Shown: positions 30,548 to 38,201 of the stretch, piece after piece
Numbering within the stretch: the stretch's first letter is position 1
Layout: each line of letters begins with the position of its first letter
Assembly (NCBI GenBank): GCA_030537465.1
Contig: JAUNMP010000017.1
Coordinates: 1 to 44,551 of the forward strand
Source of the DNA: a bacterium
GTDB lineage: Bacteria; Verrucomicrobiota; Kiritimatiellia; RFP12; UBA1067
DNA: 44,551 bases
Reading direction: 5' to 3'
Translations under genes and position numbers: made by a program
The notes under the pieces: generated by a model
Databases searched by the model: none
The model's input: only the letters and a program-made list of their open reading frames with translations
Told to the model about the DNA's origin: nothing

Positions 30548-32101
30548 ATGAAATATGCGAAAGTGATTGGTTTCGGTTGTGCGTTCGCGTTCTCTGCGTT
30601 TGCCGGGAATGTGACGGTTAATCCCCGGGCGACCGACGAGGCGCTGGTCAATCCCGACATGGGCTGGTGCTTCTACAAGTATTCGAACCGGCTCTGGGCC
30701 TACGGCATCAACACGCCGACGGAGGACACGCTCGACTGGTTCCCGGGGTGCTCGACGGTGTATCTGCGCGTGCTCTGGAACGACATCGAACCCGAGGAAG
30801 GGGACTTCCGCTGGGATCTCTTCGATTCGCTCGCGCAGAACTGGATCGCCAAGGGCAAGAAGATCGCCATTCGCATCATCTGCTGCAACCAGACGGAAAC
30901 GGCCACGCCGCAGTTCGTCCGCGACGCGGGGGCGAAGGGGTACTGGTTCGAGTATGCGACCGAGACGACGAAGTCCGGCAAGCTGCCGCCCCGCTGGGAG
31001 CCCATCTACGACGACCCCGTCTTTCTCGCAAAGCTCACGAACTTCATCAAGGCGTTTGCGCGCCGCTACGACGGCAATCCCGATGTGGCGTTCGTCGACG
31101 TGGGGTCCTACGGCATCTACGGCGAGGCGCACCACTGGAACACCTCCCAGCAGGCGCTGCACAATCCCGAGAACCGCGCCGAGTTCGTGCGCCTGGCCAA
31201 GATCCACCTCAATCTCTGGAAGAAGCACCTGCCCAACACCTATCTGGTCGTCTCGGACGATCTGGACGGCGGATGGAGCCGGGAGCCGGACCCCGAGATG
31301 ATGCGCTACTGCCGGGAGATCGGCATCGGCTTCCGGGACGATTCGATCTTCTGCTTCCCGCCGCCCGGGACGAATCCGAAATGTCCGTTCAAATACTGGG
31401 CCCACGATGGCAGGGCACGCAAATTCGCGCCGAAGTTCCCCGTCGTCGTCGAGACGGGGCACGCTACGGTCCTCCAGGAAGGGGCCCGCAAGGCGAGCTG
31501 GAACAACGAGGCGTATGTCGAATGCGTGGAGGCCTACCAGTGCTCCTACATGTCGATCCACGACTTCCCCGACGTGCATCTGAAGCTGAACCGTTCCGTC
31601 GTCGACCGCATCAACAAGATCCTCGGCTACCGCTTCGAGCTGCGCGAGGTCTCGTTCCCCGAGTCCGTCAAGTCGAATGCGAAATTCGAAATCGCCTCGA
31701 CCTGGGTCAATGTGGGCGTGGCGCCGCGGACGAAGGAGACGACGCTCGCCTGGTCGCTGCTGAACGCCGATGGCACGGTCGCCTGGTGCGTGACGGACAA
31801 CGCCTTCGACTTCCGTTCGCTCGAACCGAAGCTGAAGGGCGTCGAGAAGCCGCTTTCGGTCAGGACGCCCTGCCGCTTCGGATTCGTCAAGCGCATTCCC
31901 GAGCCGGACAACGCCGTCACGTGGGCGCGCGAGGTTGGCCGCCAGTTCCCCGACACGATGTCGTATCTGAAGCCCGGCACGTATACGCTGGCCGTCTCGG
32001 TCGGGCGAGCGGATGGAGCCCCGGCGATCGCCCTGCCGCTGGCGGGGCAGATCGGCCAGACGCGGCGGTATGCGATTGGCCAGATTGCCGTCCGTCCTTG
32101 A
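30548..32101 (+). CDS. Secreted DUF4832-type clan GH-A-like glycosidase (2)
   Basis: 517-residue secreted protein, signal peptide at about 1-19 (FGCAFAFSAFAG). Strongly similar along its length to the protein at 23288: DEALVNPDMGW, DIEPEEG, RWEPIYDDPVFL, FARRYDGNPDVAFVDVGS. Candidate catalytic glutamates are Glu193 (IYGEAH) and Glu302 (VVETGH), in the same places as in the paralogue. C-terminal beta-sandwich LKPGTYTLAVSVG. CGGAGGAG lies 7 nt before the ATG at 30548. Unlike its paralogue it has no palindromic element at its 5' end. Its stop codon lies inside a hairpin (32094-32120). Confidence 0.76.
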   Translation: MKYAKVIGFGCAFAFSAFAGNVTVNPRATDEALVNPDMGWCFYKYSNRLWAYGINTPTEDTLDWFPGCSTVYLRVLWNDIEPEEGDFRWDLFDSLAQNWIAKGKKIAIRIICCNQTETATPQFVRDAGAKGYWFEYATETTKSGKLPPRWEPIYDDPVFLAKLTNFIKAFARRYDGNPDVAFVDVGSYGIYGEAHHWNTSQQALHNPENRAEFVRLAKIHLNLWKKHLPNTYLVVSDDLDGGWSREPDPEMMRYCREIGIGFRDDSIFCFPPPGTNPKCPFKYWAHDGRARKFAPKFPVVVETGHATVLQEGARKASWNNEAYVECVEAYQCSYMSIHDFPDVHLKLNRSVVDRINKILGYRFELREVSFPESVKSNAKFEIASTWVNVGVAPRTKETTLAWSLLNADGTVAWCVTDNAFDFRSLEPKLKGVEKPLSVRTPCRFGFVKRIPEPDNAVTWAREVGRQFPDTMSYLKPGTYTLAVSVGRADGAPAIALPLAGQIGQTRRYAIGQIAVRP

Positions 32102-32120
32102 TCGGGTTTGCCTCAAGGAC
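32094..32120 (+). repeat. Hairpin over the stop codon of the DUF4832 gene
   Basis: GTCCTTGA (32094-32101) pairs perfectly with TCAAGGAC (32113-32120), 11 nt loop. No T-run follows, so it is at best a weak terminator; it might stabilise the mRNA 3' end. Confidence 0.45.
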
Positions 32121-32121
32121 G

Positions 32122-32159
32122 CTTTCGGCATTGACGCGTGCCGAAAGGCGGGGTATAAT
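32122..32159 (+). promoter_or_regulatory. GH31 promoter with inverted repeat around the -35 box
   Basis: TTGACG (32131-32136), exactly 17 nt, TATAAT (32154-32159): the best sigma-70 promoter in the window. The ATG follows 7 nt after the -10, so the mRNA should be leaderless. The -35 box sits in the 8 nt centre of a perfect inverted repeat, CTTTCGGCA (32122-32130) and TGCCGAAAG (32139-32147), a likely repressor operator. Confidence 0.7.
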
Positions 32160-32166
32160 CGGGGTC

Positions 32167-33819
32167 ATGCGTACGAAAATAGTGAAGTTTGGGCTCCTCG
32201 CCGGTGTCTGTGCGGCGATGGGGGGAACCATTGCTGCGACAAGCGTGATCGAGCCTCTGCCGGGCGAGCGGTGGTGGGGGGGCGTCCCCAATGACGGAGC
32301 CAAGGAGGAGTTCCCCTATGTGTCGACATCGAAACCCGTCGATCTTTCGCGCTACAACCACGGGGGCACGACGAGTCCGCTGCTCGTCTCGACGATGGGG
32401 CGCTATGTGTGGAGCGATCGTCCTTTCACCTACGCCTTCACCAACGGCACGCTCTATGTGACATCCTCGACCGAGAAGGTCGAGCCCGTCGTCGCGGGCA
32501 CGACGCTGAAGGAGGCCTACCTTGCCGCCTGCCGGAAGCACTTCCCGTTCTCGGGGACGATTCCCGCGGATCTGCTCTTCACGAAGCCGCAGTGGAACAA
32601 CTGGATCGAGATCGCCATCCAGGGCTGGAACCAGAAGGTGGTCGACGCCTACACCGACGCCATCGCGGCGAACGACTTCCCCTGCGGCGTCTACATGATG
32701 GACGGAGGCTGGTTCTCGCACCAGGGCAGCTACAAGCCCGATCTCGACCTCTTCCCGGACATGAAGGCGATGTTCCGCCGCGTCCACGACCACGGCTGGA
32801 AGGCGATGATCTGGACGGCCCACTTCATGTCGCCGGACAGCATCGACCACAAGCTGCTCCGCCACGGAAAGGGCTATATGCGCGATGGGGCCGACTTCCT
32901 CGCCTACAAGCGCTACACGGAGGGACAGGAGAAGAAGTCCAAGGCCGTGGGCGTGATCTGGTGGTGGAGCGGCGTGAGCGCCACCTGGGATCTCACCTAC
33001 AGGCCCGCCTGGGAACACTACGCCACGACCCTTGAGAACTTCGCGAAGGAATACGGCGTGGACGGCTTCAAGTTCGACGCCGGCGACCCCGCCCGTCTCT
33101 TCGAGGTCCGCTTCCACGATGACAGGAAGGAACCAGTCGACTTCTCGCACGAGTATGTGCGCGTGGGCGCGGAACGCTTCAAATACAACGAATACCGCAG
33201 CGGATTCTGCACGGGCGGCTGGCCGGTGATGCAGCGTCTGCACGACCAGGGGCACACCTGGGTGGCGCTCAAGCGCATCAACGCCTGCATGCTGGCGGAG
33301 GGCTTGATTGGTTCGCCGTACTGCGTGGCGGACATGGTGGGCGGCGGACTCGCCGGATCGTACCGTCCGAGCCCGACCCGCTTCTTCAGCGAAAAGCTCT
33401 TCGTGCGTCTCTGCGCCCAGCAGGCGCTTCACCCGATGATGCAGTTCTCGGCGGCGCCGTGGCGCTACCTCTCGAAGGAGGGCGTGGCCGCTTGCCGCAC
33501 GCTCGCGAATCTGCACGTGAAGTTCGGCCCGTATATCCTCGAACAGGCGCGCCATGCGTCGAAGTCCGGCGAACCGATCATGCGCGCGATGGAGTACGAG
33601 TTCCCGCACGCGGGCTTCGAGGGCGAGAACATCCAGTACATGCTGGGTTCAAAATACCTTGTGGCGCCCGTGGTCGAAGAGGACGATTCCGTGGTCGTGA
33701 AGCTGCCGGCGGGTACCTGGACCGACGATCTCGGCGAAAGGCACGTGGGTCCGAAGACGCTGAAGCTTGAGAAGGTGCCGCTGGACCGTCTGCCGTGGTT
33801 CGCGCGTGAGGGTAAATGA
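32167..33819 (+). CDS. Secreted GH31 family glycosidase
   Basis: 550-residue GH31 enzyme (alpha-glucosidase/alpha-xylosidase type), retaining mechanism. A signal peptide is visible at about 1-23 (FGLLAGVCAAMGGTIAA). The barrel contains GVYMMDGGWF, then GFKFDAGD (Asp304, predicted nucleophile), and SPYCVADMVGGG, where the later acid/base Asp is expected. It ends with the usual small beta domain (KYLVAPVVEEDDSVVVKLP). It is shorter than most GH31 enzymes because the N-terminal domain is reduced. Transcribed from its own strong promoter; the stop overlaps the possible first ATG of the DUF3261-like lipoprotein gene. Confidence 0.85.
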   Translation: MRTKIVKFGLLAGVCAAMGGTIAATSVIEPLPGERWWGGVPNDGAKEEFPYVSTSKPVDLSRYNHGGTTSPLLVSTMGRYVWSDRPFTYAFTNGTLYVTSSTEKVEPVVAGTTLKEAYLAACRKHFPFSGTIPADLLFTKPQWNNWIEIAIQGWNQKVVDAYTDAIAANDFPCGVYMMDGGWFSHQGSYKPDLDLFPDMKAMFRRVHDHGWKAMIWTAHFMSPDSIDHKLLRHGKGYMRDGADFLAYKRYTEGQEKKSKAVGVIWWWSGVSATWDLTYRPAWEHYATTLENFAKEYGVDGFKFDAGDPARLFEVRFHDDRKEPVDFSHEYVRVGAERFKYNEYRSGFCTGGWPVMQRLHDQGHTWVALKRINACMLAEGLIGSPYCVADMVGGGLAGSYRPSPTRFFSEKLFVRLCAQQALHPMMQFSAAPWRYLSKEGVAACRTLANLHVKFGPYILEQARHASKSGEPIMRAMEYEFPHAGFEGENIQYMLGSKYLVAPVVEEDDSVVVKLPAGTWTDDLGERHVGPKTLKLEKVPLDRLPWFAREGK

Positions 33820-33830
33820 GGAACTGGACG

Positions 33831-34391
33831 ATGAAACTCCTGAAGCTGCTTCCCGTTCTCGCTCTGCTCGTGGGTGGTTGCACCACGACTCTGGAGCGCG
33901 CGGCGCCGCAGGCGGTGCGCCTCGGCGAGGCGAAGCTCGAGACGACGGCCCTTGTCGAGGCTTTGCTCGCACGGAAAGGAACGACCGTGCAGGCCGTGAA
34001 TGGTTCCTGGCGCGACCAGACGTTCCAGGCGCAGTGCGTGATGAAGGGCGACGGCGAGAAGCTGACGGTTGTTTTCCTCGCCCCCCAGCTGCGCCTCGTG
34101 ACGATCACCGTGACGAAGCCGCACGCGATCCGCTACGAACGCGCGCCCCGGATCCCGTCCGTCTTCGAGCCTGAGTATGCGCTGGCCGACTTGGCGTTCG
34201 TCAATCTGGACGCGGAAACGCTGAGGCGTGCGGTGTCGCCCGCCCTGCGGGTCGTCGACGACGGTGTCAGGCGTCGGATCGAGACCTCCGCCGGCGAGGG
34301 GGTCGCAGAGGTTGTTCGTACTGCGTCCGGCACGCAGACGTTCAAGAACCTCCTGCATGGCTACCAGTACGAACTGAAGAACATTCAGTAG
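33831..34391 (+). CDS. DUF3261-like lipoprotein
   Basis: Lipoprotein of 186 residues with signal LLPVLALLVGGC and lipobox cysteine. The mature part resembles DUF3261, a family typical of aryl polyene gene clusters: a beta-rich LTVVFLAPQLRLVTITV, then ALADLAFVNLDAETLRRAV and a late RRIET strand. The role is unknown, possibly lipid carriage or modification at the outer membrane. ATG 33831 has GAGGA 7 nt upstream; the in-frame ATG at 33816 overlaps the GH31 stop. It heads a run of coupled genes for an acyl or polyketide-like pathway (KAS III-like, FkbH-like). Confidence 0.68.
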   Translation: MKLLKLLPVLALLVGGCTTTLERAAPQAVRLGEAKLETTALVEALLARKGTTVQAVNGSWRDQTFQAQCVMKGDGEKLTVVFLAPQLRLVTITVTKPHAIRYERAPRIPSVFEPEYALADLAFVNLDAETLRRAVSPALRVVDDGVRRRIETSAGEGVAEVVRTASGTQTFKNLLHGYQYELKNIQ

Positions 34392-34431
34392 GAATGTTTG
34401 AATGTATGAATGATCGAATGTTTGAATGGTG
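34392..34431. repeat. Octanucleotide tandem repeat
   Basis: Five consecutive 8 bp units starting with GAATG: GAATGTTT, GAATGTAT, GAATGATC, GAATGTTT, GAATGGTG. They fill the gap between the lipoprotein stop and the KAS III-like start, ending 5 nt before the ATG at 34437. Each unit contains an ATG, and the 8 bp period is not a multiple of three. Confidence 0.8.
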
Positions 34432-34436
34432 GGGCG

Positions 34437-35375
34437 ATGATTGAGCTGAAGAATCTCAAAATCGAGGCGGTCTGGGGCTGTGTGCCGGCGAATACGGTGG
34501 ACAACCTTGAACTGTGCACGGCTCTCGTGGGGGCTGCGAAGGCGGCGTCCATCGTGAAGTCGACGGGCTTCGCGCACCGCCGCGCGGCCGAGCCGGGGAA
34601 GACGCTGATGGACCTGGTGCTGCCCGCCGCGCGAAAGGCGCTGGAGGGCGTGGATGCCGCGTCGATCGGCGGCGTGGTGGTGGTGACCTTCTCGGCGGAG
34701 AGCCGTTTCCCTGCGCTCTCGATTCGGCTTCAGCACGCGCTGGGGCTCGCGAAGGACGTGGTGGCGCTCGATCTGCAGCTGGCCTGCGGGGGGTATCCCT
34801 ACGGACTCCTGGTGGCGGGGCAGATCGCCGCCGCGACGGGACGGAAGGTTCTGCTGGTGGACGGCGACGTGCAGTCCGCCCATGTGGACGCCGCGGACGT
34901 GAACACGCTCGCGGTGATGTCCGACGCGGCGACGGCCACGCTCGTCTCCGCCTCGGGCGGTCCGGCGCAGTTCGCGGTCTACACGGATGGTTCCGGCGCA
35001 GACGTGCTGAAGTGTGGAGTCGACGGCAAGATCCGCATGGACGGCTTTGGGGTCTTCAGATTCGTGGCAGGACCGGTGGCGGAGTTCCTGAAGGGCTTTC
35101 TGGCGTCCACTGCCGTGACCCCCGATCTTTTCGTGCCGCACCAGGCGAATATGTACATGGTGCGGCAACTGGCGAAATCGCTCGGGCTCGAGGACCGTCT
35201 GCTGACGAGTGGTGAACGTTTCGCGAATCCGGGCTCCTGCTCGATTGCGCTGACGTTGGCGGCGAACGCGGGAACAGGGCGTGCGCTGCTGGCTGGTTTC
35301 GGTGCGGGGCTCGCCGCCGCTGCCGCGTGCGTCGATGTCCCGGCCGACTGCAGAAGGGGCGTGCTCGAGGTATGA
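34437..35375 (+). CDS. KAS III-like 3-oxoacyl-ACP synthase
   Basis: 312-residue thiolase-fold condensing enzyme related to FabH. Catalytic triad complete: Cys117 (LQLACGGYPYG), His235 (VPHQANMY) and Asn264 (RFANPGSCS). It would load or condense an acyl group onto an acyl carrier protein or transfer it to another acceptor. Pairing with an FkbH-like HAD protein is common in surface-polysaccharide acylation and polyketide loci, suggesting a specialised acyl unit rather than bulk fatty-acid synthesis. I chose ATG 34437; an in-frame ATG at 34410 lies in the octamer repeat. The stop overlaps the next start (ATGA), so translation is coupled. Confidence 0.83.
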   Translation: MIELKNLKIEAVWGCVPANTVDNLELCTALVGAAKAASIVKSTGFAHRRAAEPGKTLMDLVLPAARKALEGVDAASIGGVVVVTFSAESRFPALSIRLQHALGLAKDVVALDLQLACGGYPYGLLVAGQIAAATGRKVLLVDGDVQSAHVDAADVNTLAVMSDAATATLVSASGGPAQFAVYTDGSGADVLKCGVDGKIRMDGFGVFRFVAGPVAEFLKGFLASTAVTPDLFVPHQANMYMVRQLAKSLGLEDRLLTSGERFANPGSCSIALTLAANAGTGRALLAGFGAGLAAAAACVDVPADCRRGVLEV

Positions 35376-36748
35376 AGATCGCCGTTCTCGGGAATGTGAC
35401 GCTCGACTTCTTCGCCCAGGACTTCCGCAGGTCCGGCGACGAGGTCTATCTCGCACCAGGCTTCGATGCCTGGCGGCAGGAGGCGTTGGATCCCGCAAGT
35501 GGGCTCCACGCGTTCACCCCCGAGTCCATTCTGCTCGTCCTGGAGGGCGGCGCGTCCGAAGGCGACGTCGCGCTGCTGCGTGAACGTTTCCCGGGATCCG
35601 CCGTGATCGCCCCGAACCTCGCGAAGCTCGCGGAGGAGACGCCGAATTTCTGGGACGAACGGATGCGGAAACTGGCGGCGATGCCGTTCTCCCTGGCGGG
35701 CATCAAGGCGGTCGAGGAGGAATTCCGTTTCCTGCTGGAGGCGTCGCCGAAGAAGATCCTTGCCGTCGATGCGGACAACACGCTCTGGGACGGCATCATC
35801 TCGGAGGATAGCGCCGAGGACGTCACGCCCTTCACCGGATTCCAGAAGGGGCTTCTCGCGCTGCGGGACCGCGGCGTGCTGCTCGTGCTGCTCTCGAAGA
35901 ACGATCCGCCGAGTGGTGATGCGCAGGTCGACCGGGTGTTCGCCCGGGAGGATGTTCCGCTGACGTTGAAGGACTTCTCGGCGGTCGGCGTGAGCTGGTC
36001 CCCAAAGGCGGGAACCCTGCTTGAGATCTGCAGGAGGCTGAACCTCGGCGTCGACTCGGTCGTCTTCGTGGACGACAATCCGCACGAGCGGGTGCAGATG
36101 AAGGCGCATCTGCCGATGGTGACGGTGCCGCCGTTCCCGGCGGACCTGACGCGTCCGGCCCAGTTCCTTCGTCGGCTCGACACGGCGTTCTTCGCCGGGA
36201 TCGGCGGCACGGAGGAGGATCGCGCGCGGGCGGGAATGTACCGCGCCGAGGCGGCACGACAGACGATGGCCGCCCAGGCGGCGACGCTGGAGGACTATCT
36301 GGACGGACTCAAGCTCACCTGTAGTCCCGCACGGGCGGCGAGCGAGGACGTCCCGCGCCTCGCGCAGATGGCGGGGAAGACGAACCAGTTCAACGCGACG
36401 ACGATCCGCCGGAGCGCCGAGGAGATGTCCGCGCTGATCGCGGACCCGGCCAAGCGCGTCTGGGTCTTCCGTTCCGGCGACGCCTTCGGCGAGATGGGGC
36501 TCGTGTGCTATGTGATCTACGATGTCGCGTCGGCGCGGATCACGGACTTCGTGATGAGCTGTCGGGCGATGGGACGCACGCTTGAACACTTCGCCTTGAA
36601 CCACGTGCGGCATGAGCTTGCCGCGGAGGGCCTGGCCCTGGCGGGGATCGATTTCGCTCCGACGGCGAAGAACGGTCCGTTCAAGGCGTTCCTTGACAGA
36701 GTCGATTTTCGGCATGACGCGGTGACGCACGTTCATCTGCGTGGGTGA
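35372..36748 (+). CDS. FkbH-like HAD-IIIC protein
   Basis: 458-residue two-domain protein. The HAD phosphatase-like domain shows DADNTLWDG (133-141), LLLSKNDP and VVFVDDNPHE. The C-terminal part is GNAT-like (MAGKTNQFNATT, FGEMGLVCYVIYD, DFVMSCRAMGRTLEHF). Family members such as FkbH-type proteins take a glyceryl group from 1,3-bisphosphoglycerate and load it onto an acyl carrier protein. No carrier protein gene is adjacent. The first 100 residues are an extra alpha/beta region. It overlaps the KAS III-like gene by 4 nt and the reductase gene may start at its stop, so all three form one translational unit. Confidence 0.85.
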   Translation: MKIAVLGNVTLDFFAQDFRRSGDEVYLAPGFDAWRQEALDPASGLHAFTPESILLVLEGGASEGDVALLRERFPGSAVIAPNLAKLAEETPNFWDERMRKLAAMPFSLAGIKAVEEEFRFLLEASPKKILAVDADNTLWDGIISEDSAEDVTPFTGFQKGLLALRDRGVLLVLLSKNDPPSGDAQVDRVFAREDVPLTLKDFSAVGVSWSPKAGTLLEICRRLNLGVDSVVFVDDNPHERVQMKAHLPMVTVPPFPADLTRPAQFLRRLDTAFFAGIGGTEEDRARAGMYRAEAARQTMAAQAATLEDYLDGLKLTCSPARAASEDVPRLAQMAGKTNQFNATTIRRSAEEMSALIADPAKRVWVFRSGDAFGEMGLVCYVIYDVASARITDFVMSCRAMGRTLEHFALNHVRHELAAEGLALAGIDFAPTAKNGPFKAFLDRVDFRHDAVTHVHLRG

Positions 36749-36765
36749 CGGAGAAGGGGGACGGC

Positions 36766-38133
36766 GTGGGTGACGATGGATTCAAGATGACGCGGCGCTG
36801 TGCGCTGGTCCTGGCGGGGGCCGGGGCGGCCTGTGGCGCGGGCTGGGCGCTGTCCCGAAAGGGCCTGCTGCGGGCGCTGGACGAGGACGCCGAGGACCCG
36901 AATCCGATTCAGGTGATGCGGCGTCCGTTCGCCGCGGATCCGTCGCGGGAGATTTCCCTGCTGGGATATGGCGGCATCCGTCTGCCCACGCGCAACCGGT
37001 CCGACAAGGACATGGACCTGGATCTGGGACGAAAACTGGTCGACTACGCGCTGCGGCATGGCGTGAACGCCTTCGACACGGGGTGGGTCTACCACAAGGG
37101 CGAAGGGGAGAAGTTCTGGGGCGCGCTGCTGCCGCAGGAGCGCCGTGCCGAGTATTTCCTCTCGGACAAGATGTGCACCTGGGAGCTGAAGAGCCTCGAC
37201 GACGCGAAGAAGATGTTCCAGGCGCAGTTGGACAAGTGCCGCACGCCCTACTTCGACCAGTACTTCCTCCATTCGCTTTCGGACGAAAAGCAGTATCACC
37301 GCGTCTATCACGAATACGGCGTGCTGAAGTATCTGGAGGAGGAGCGGGCACGGGGCCGCATCAAGTACCTGGGCTTCTCGTTCCATGGCAAGCATGATTT
37401 CCTGAAGCGGCTCGTCGACGAGCGGAAATGGGACTTTGCGATGATCGTCTTCAATGCGCTCACCTACAAGGGCGAGAACGGGTCGAAGGCGTTCTATGAC
37501 CTGCTGGCGGGGGCGAAGATCCCGGTGTTCGTGATGGAACCGCTGGGAGGCGGACGTCTTGCGCGGTTCAACGGCCCGGCGAAGAAGATCCTCACGGACG
37601 CGAAACGTGATCGTAGCGCCGCGTCGTGGAGCCTGAAGTTCGCGGCGTCCTTCCCCGCCATCCAGACGATCTACAGTGGCATGGGACGCTTTGAGCATGT
37701 GCGCGAGAACATCCGGTCGCTCGCCACCGACTTCAAGCCGTTCTCCAAGGAAGAGACGGACGTCTACTGGAAGGCGGTCGACGAATACCGCCGCTATCCG
37801 ACAGTGGGCTGCACGGGGTGCCGGTATTGCCTGCCGTGTCCGTATGGCGTGGAAATCCCCGAGGTGTTCACCTGGTGGAACTCGTTCGCGGGGGCGGGAC
37901 AGATTCCCGCGCGCAAGGGACCGAACGATTCACAGGGCCTGCGGCGGCGGTTCCTCGCGTCGTACACGCATGCGGTGACGCCGGGGCATGGCGCCGAACG
38001 GTGCATTGGCTGCAAGAAGTGCACGGTGCCATGTCCGCAGTGGATCTTCCGCATTCCCAAGGAAATGGCGAAGATCGACAAGGTGTTGACCGAGGTCCGG
38101 GCCGACTACGTGGCGAAGGGCGGCCGGTTCTAG
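36766..38133 (+). CDS. Aldo/keto reductase with C-terminal 4Fe-4S motifs and Tat-like N-terminus
   Basis: About 455 residues. The N-terminus TRRCALVLAGAGAACGAG looks like a twin-arginine signal or anchor. The AKR barrel follows (GYGGIRLPT, FDTGWVYHKGEGE, YLGFSFHG), with Tyr in the usual catalytic region. The C-terminus carries two cysteine clusters: CTGCRYCLPCP, and CIGCKKCTVPCP, enough for two iron-sulphur sites. Such AKR-ferredoxin fusions are frequent in anaerobes; the substrate is unknown. I prefer GTG 36766 with GGGGG 5 nt upstream; GTG 36745 overlaps the FkbH-like stop (GTGA), and ATG 36787 is also possible. Confidence 0.82.
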   Translation: MGDDGFKMTRRCALVLAGAGAACGAGWALSRKGLLRALDEDAEDPNPIQVMRRPFAADPSREISLLGYGGIRLPTRNRSDKDMDLDLGRKLVDYALRHGVNAFDTGWVYHKGEGEKFWGALLPQERRAEYFLSDKMCTWELKSLDDAKKMFQAQLDKCRTPYFDQYFLHSLSDEKQYHRVYHEYGVLKYLEEERARGRIKYLGFSFHGKHDFLKRLVDERKWDFAMIVFNALTYKGENGSKAFYDLLAGAKIPVFVMEPLGGGRLARFNGPAKKILTDAKRDRSAASWSLKFAASFPAIQTIYSGMGRFEHVRENIRSLATDFKPFSKEETDVYWKAVDEYRRYPTVGCTGCRYCLPCPYGVEIPEVFTWWNSFAGAGQIPARKGPNDSQGLRRRFLASYTHAVTPGHGAERCIGCKKCTVPCPQWIFRIPKEMAKIDKVLTEVRADYVAKGGRF

Positions 38134-38201
38134 ATAAATCCCTTCACCGTCGCTGTTTCACGCAGCGCGGCAATTCACTTGATCTTGGATAAGTTTTTCC
38201 C

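Noticed and set aside
38143..38166. CGCTG/CAGCG hairpin after the aldo/keto reductase as a terminator
   Set aside because: Only a 5 bp stem and no T-run follows.
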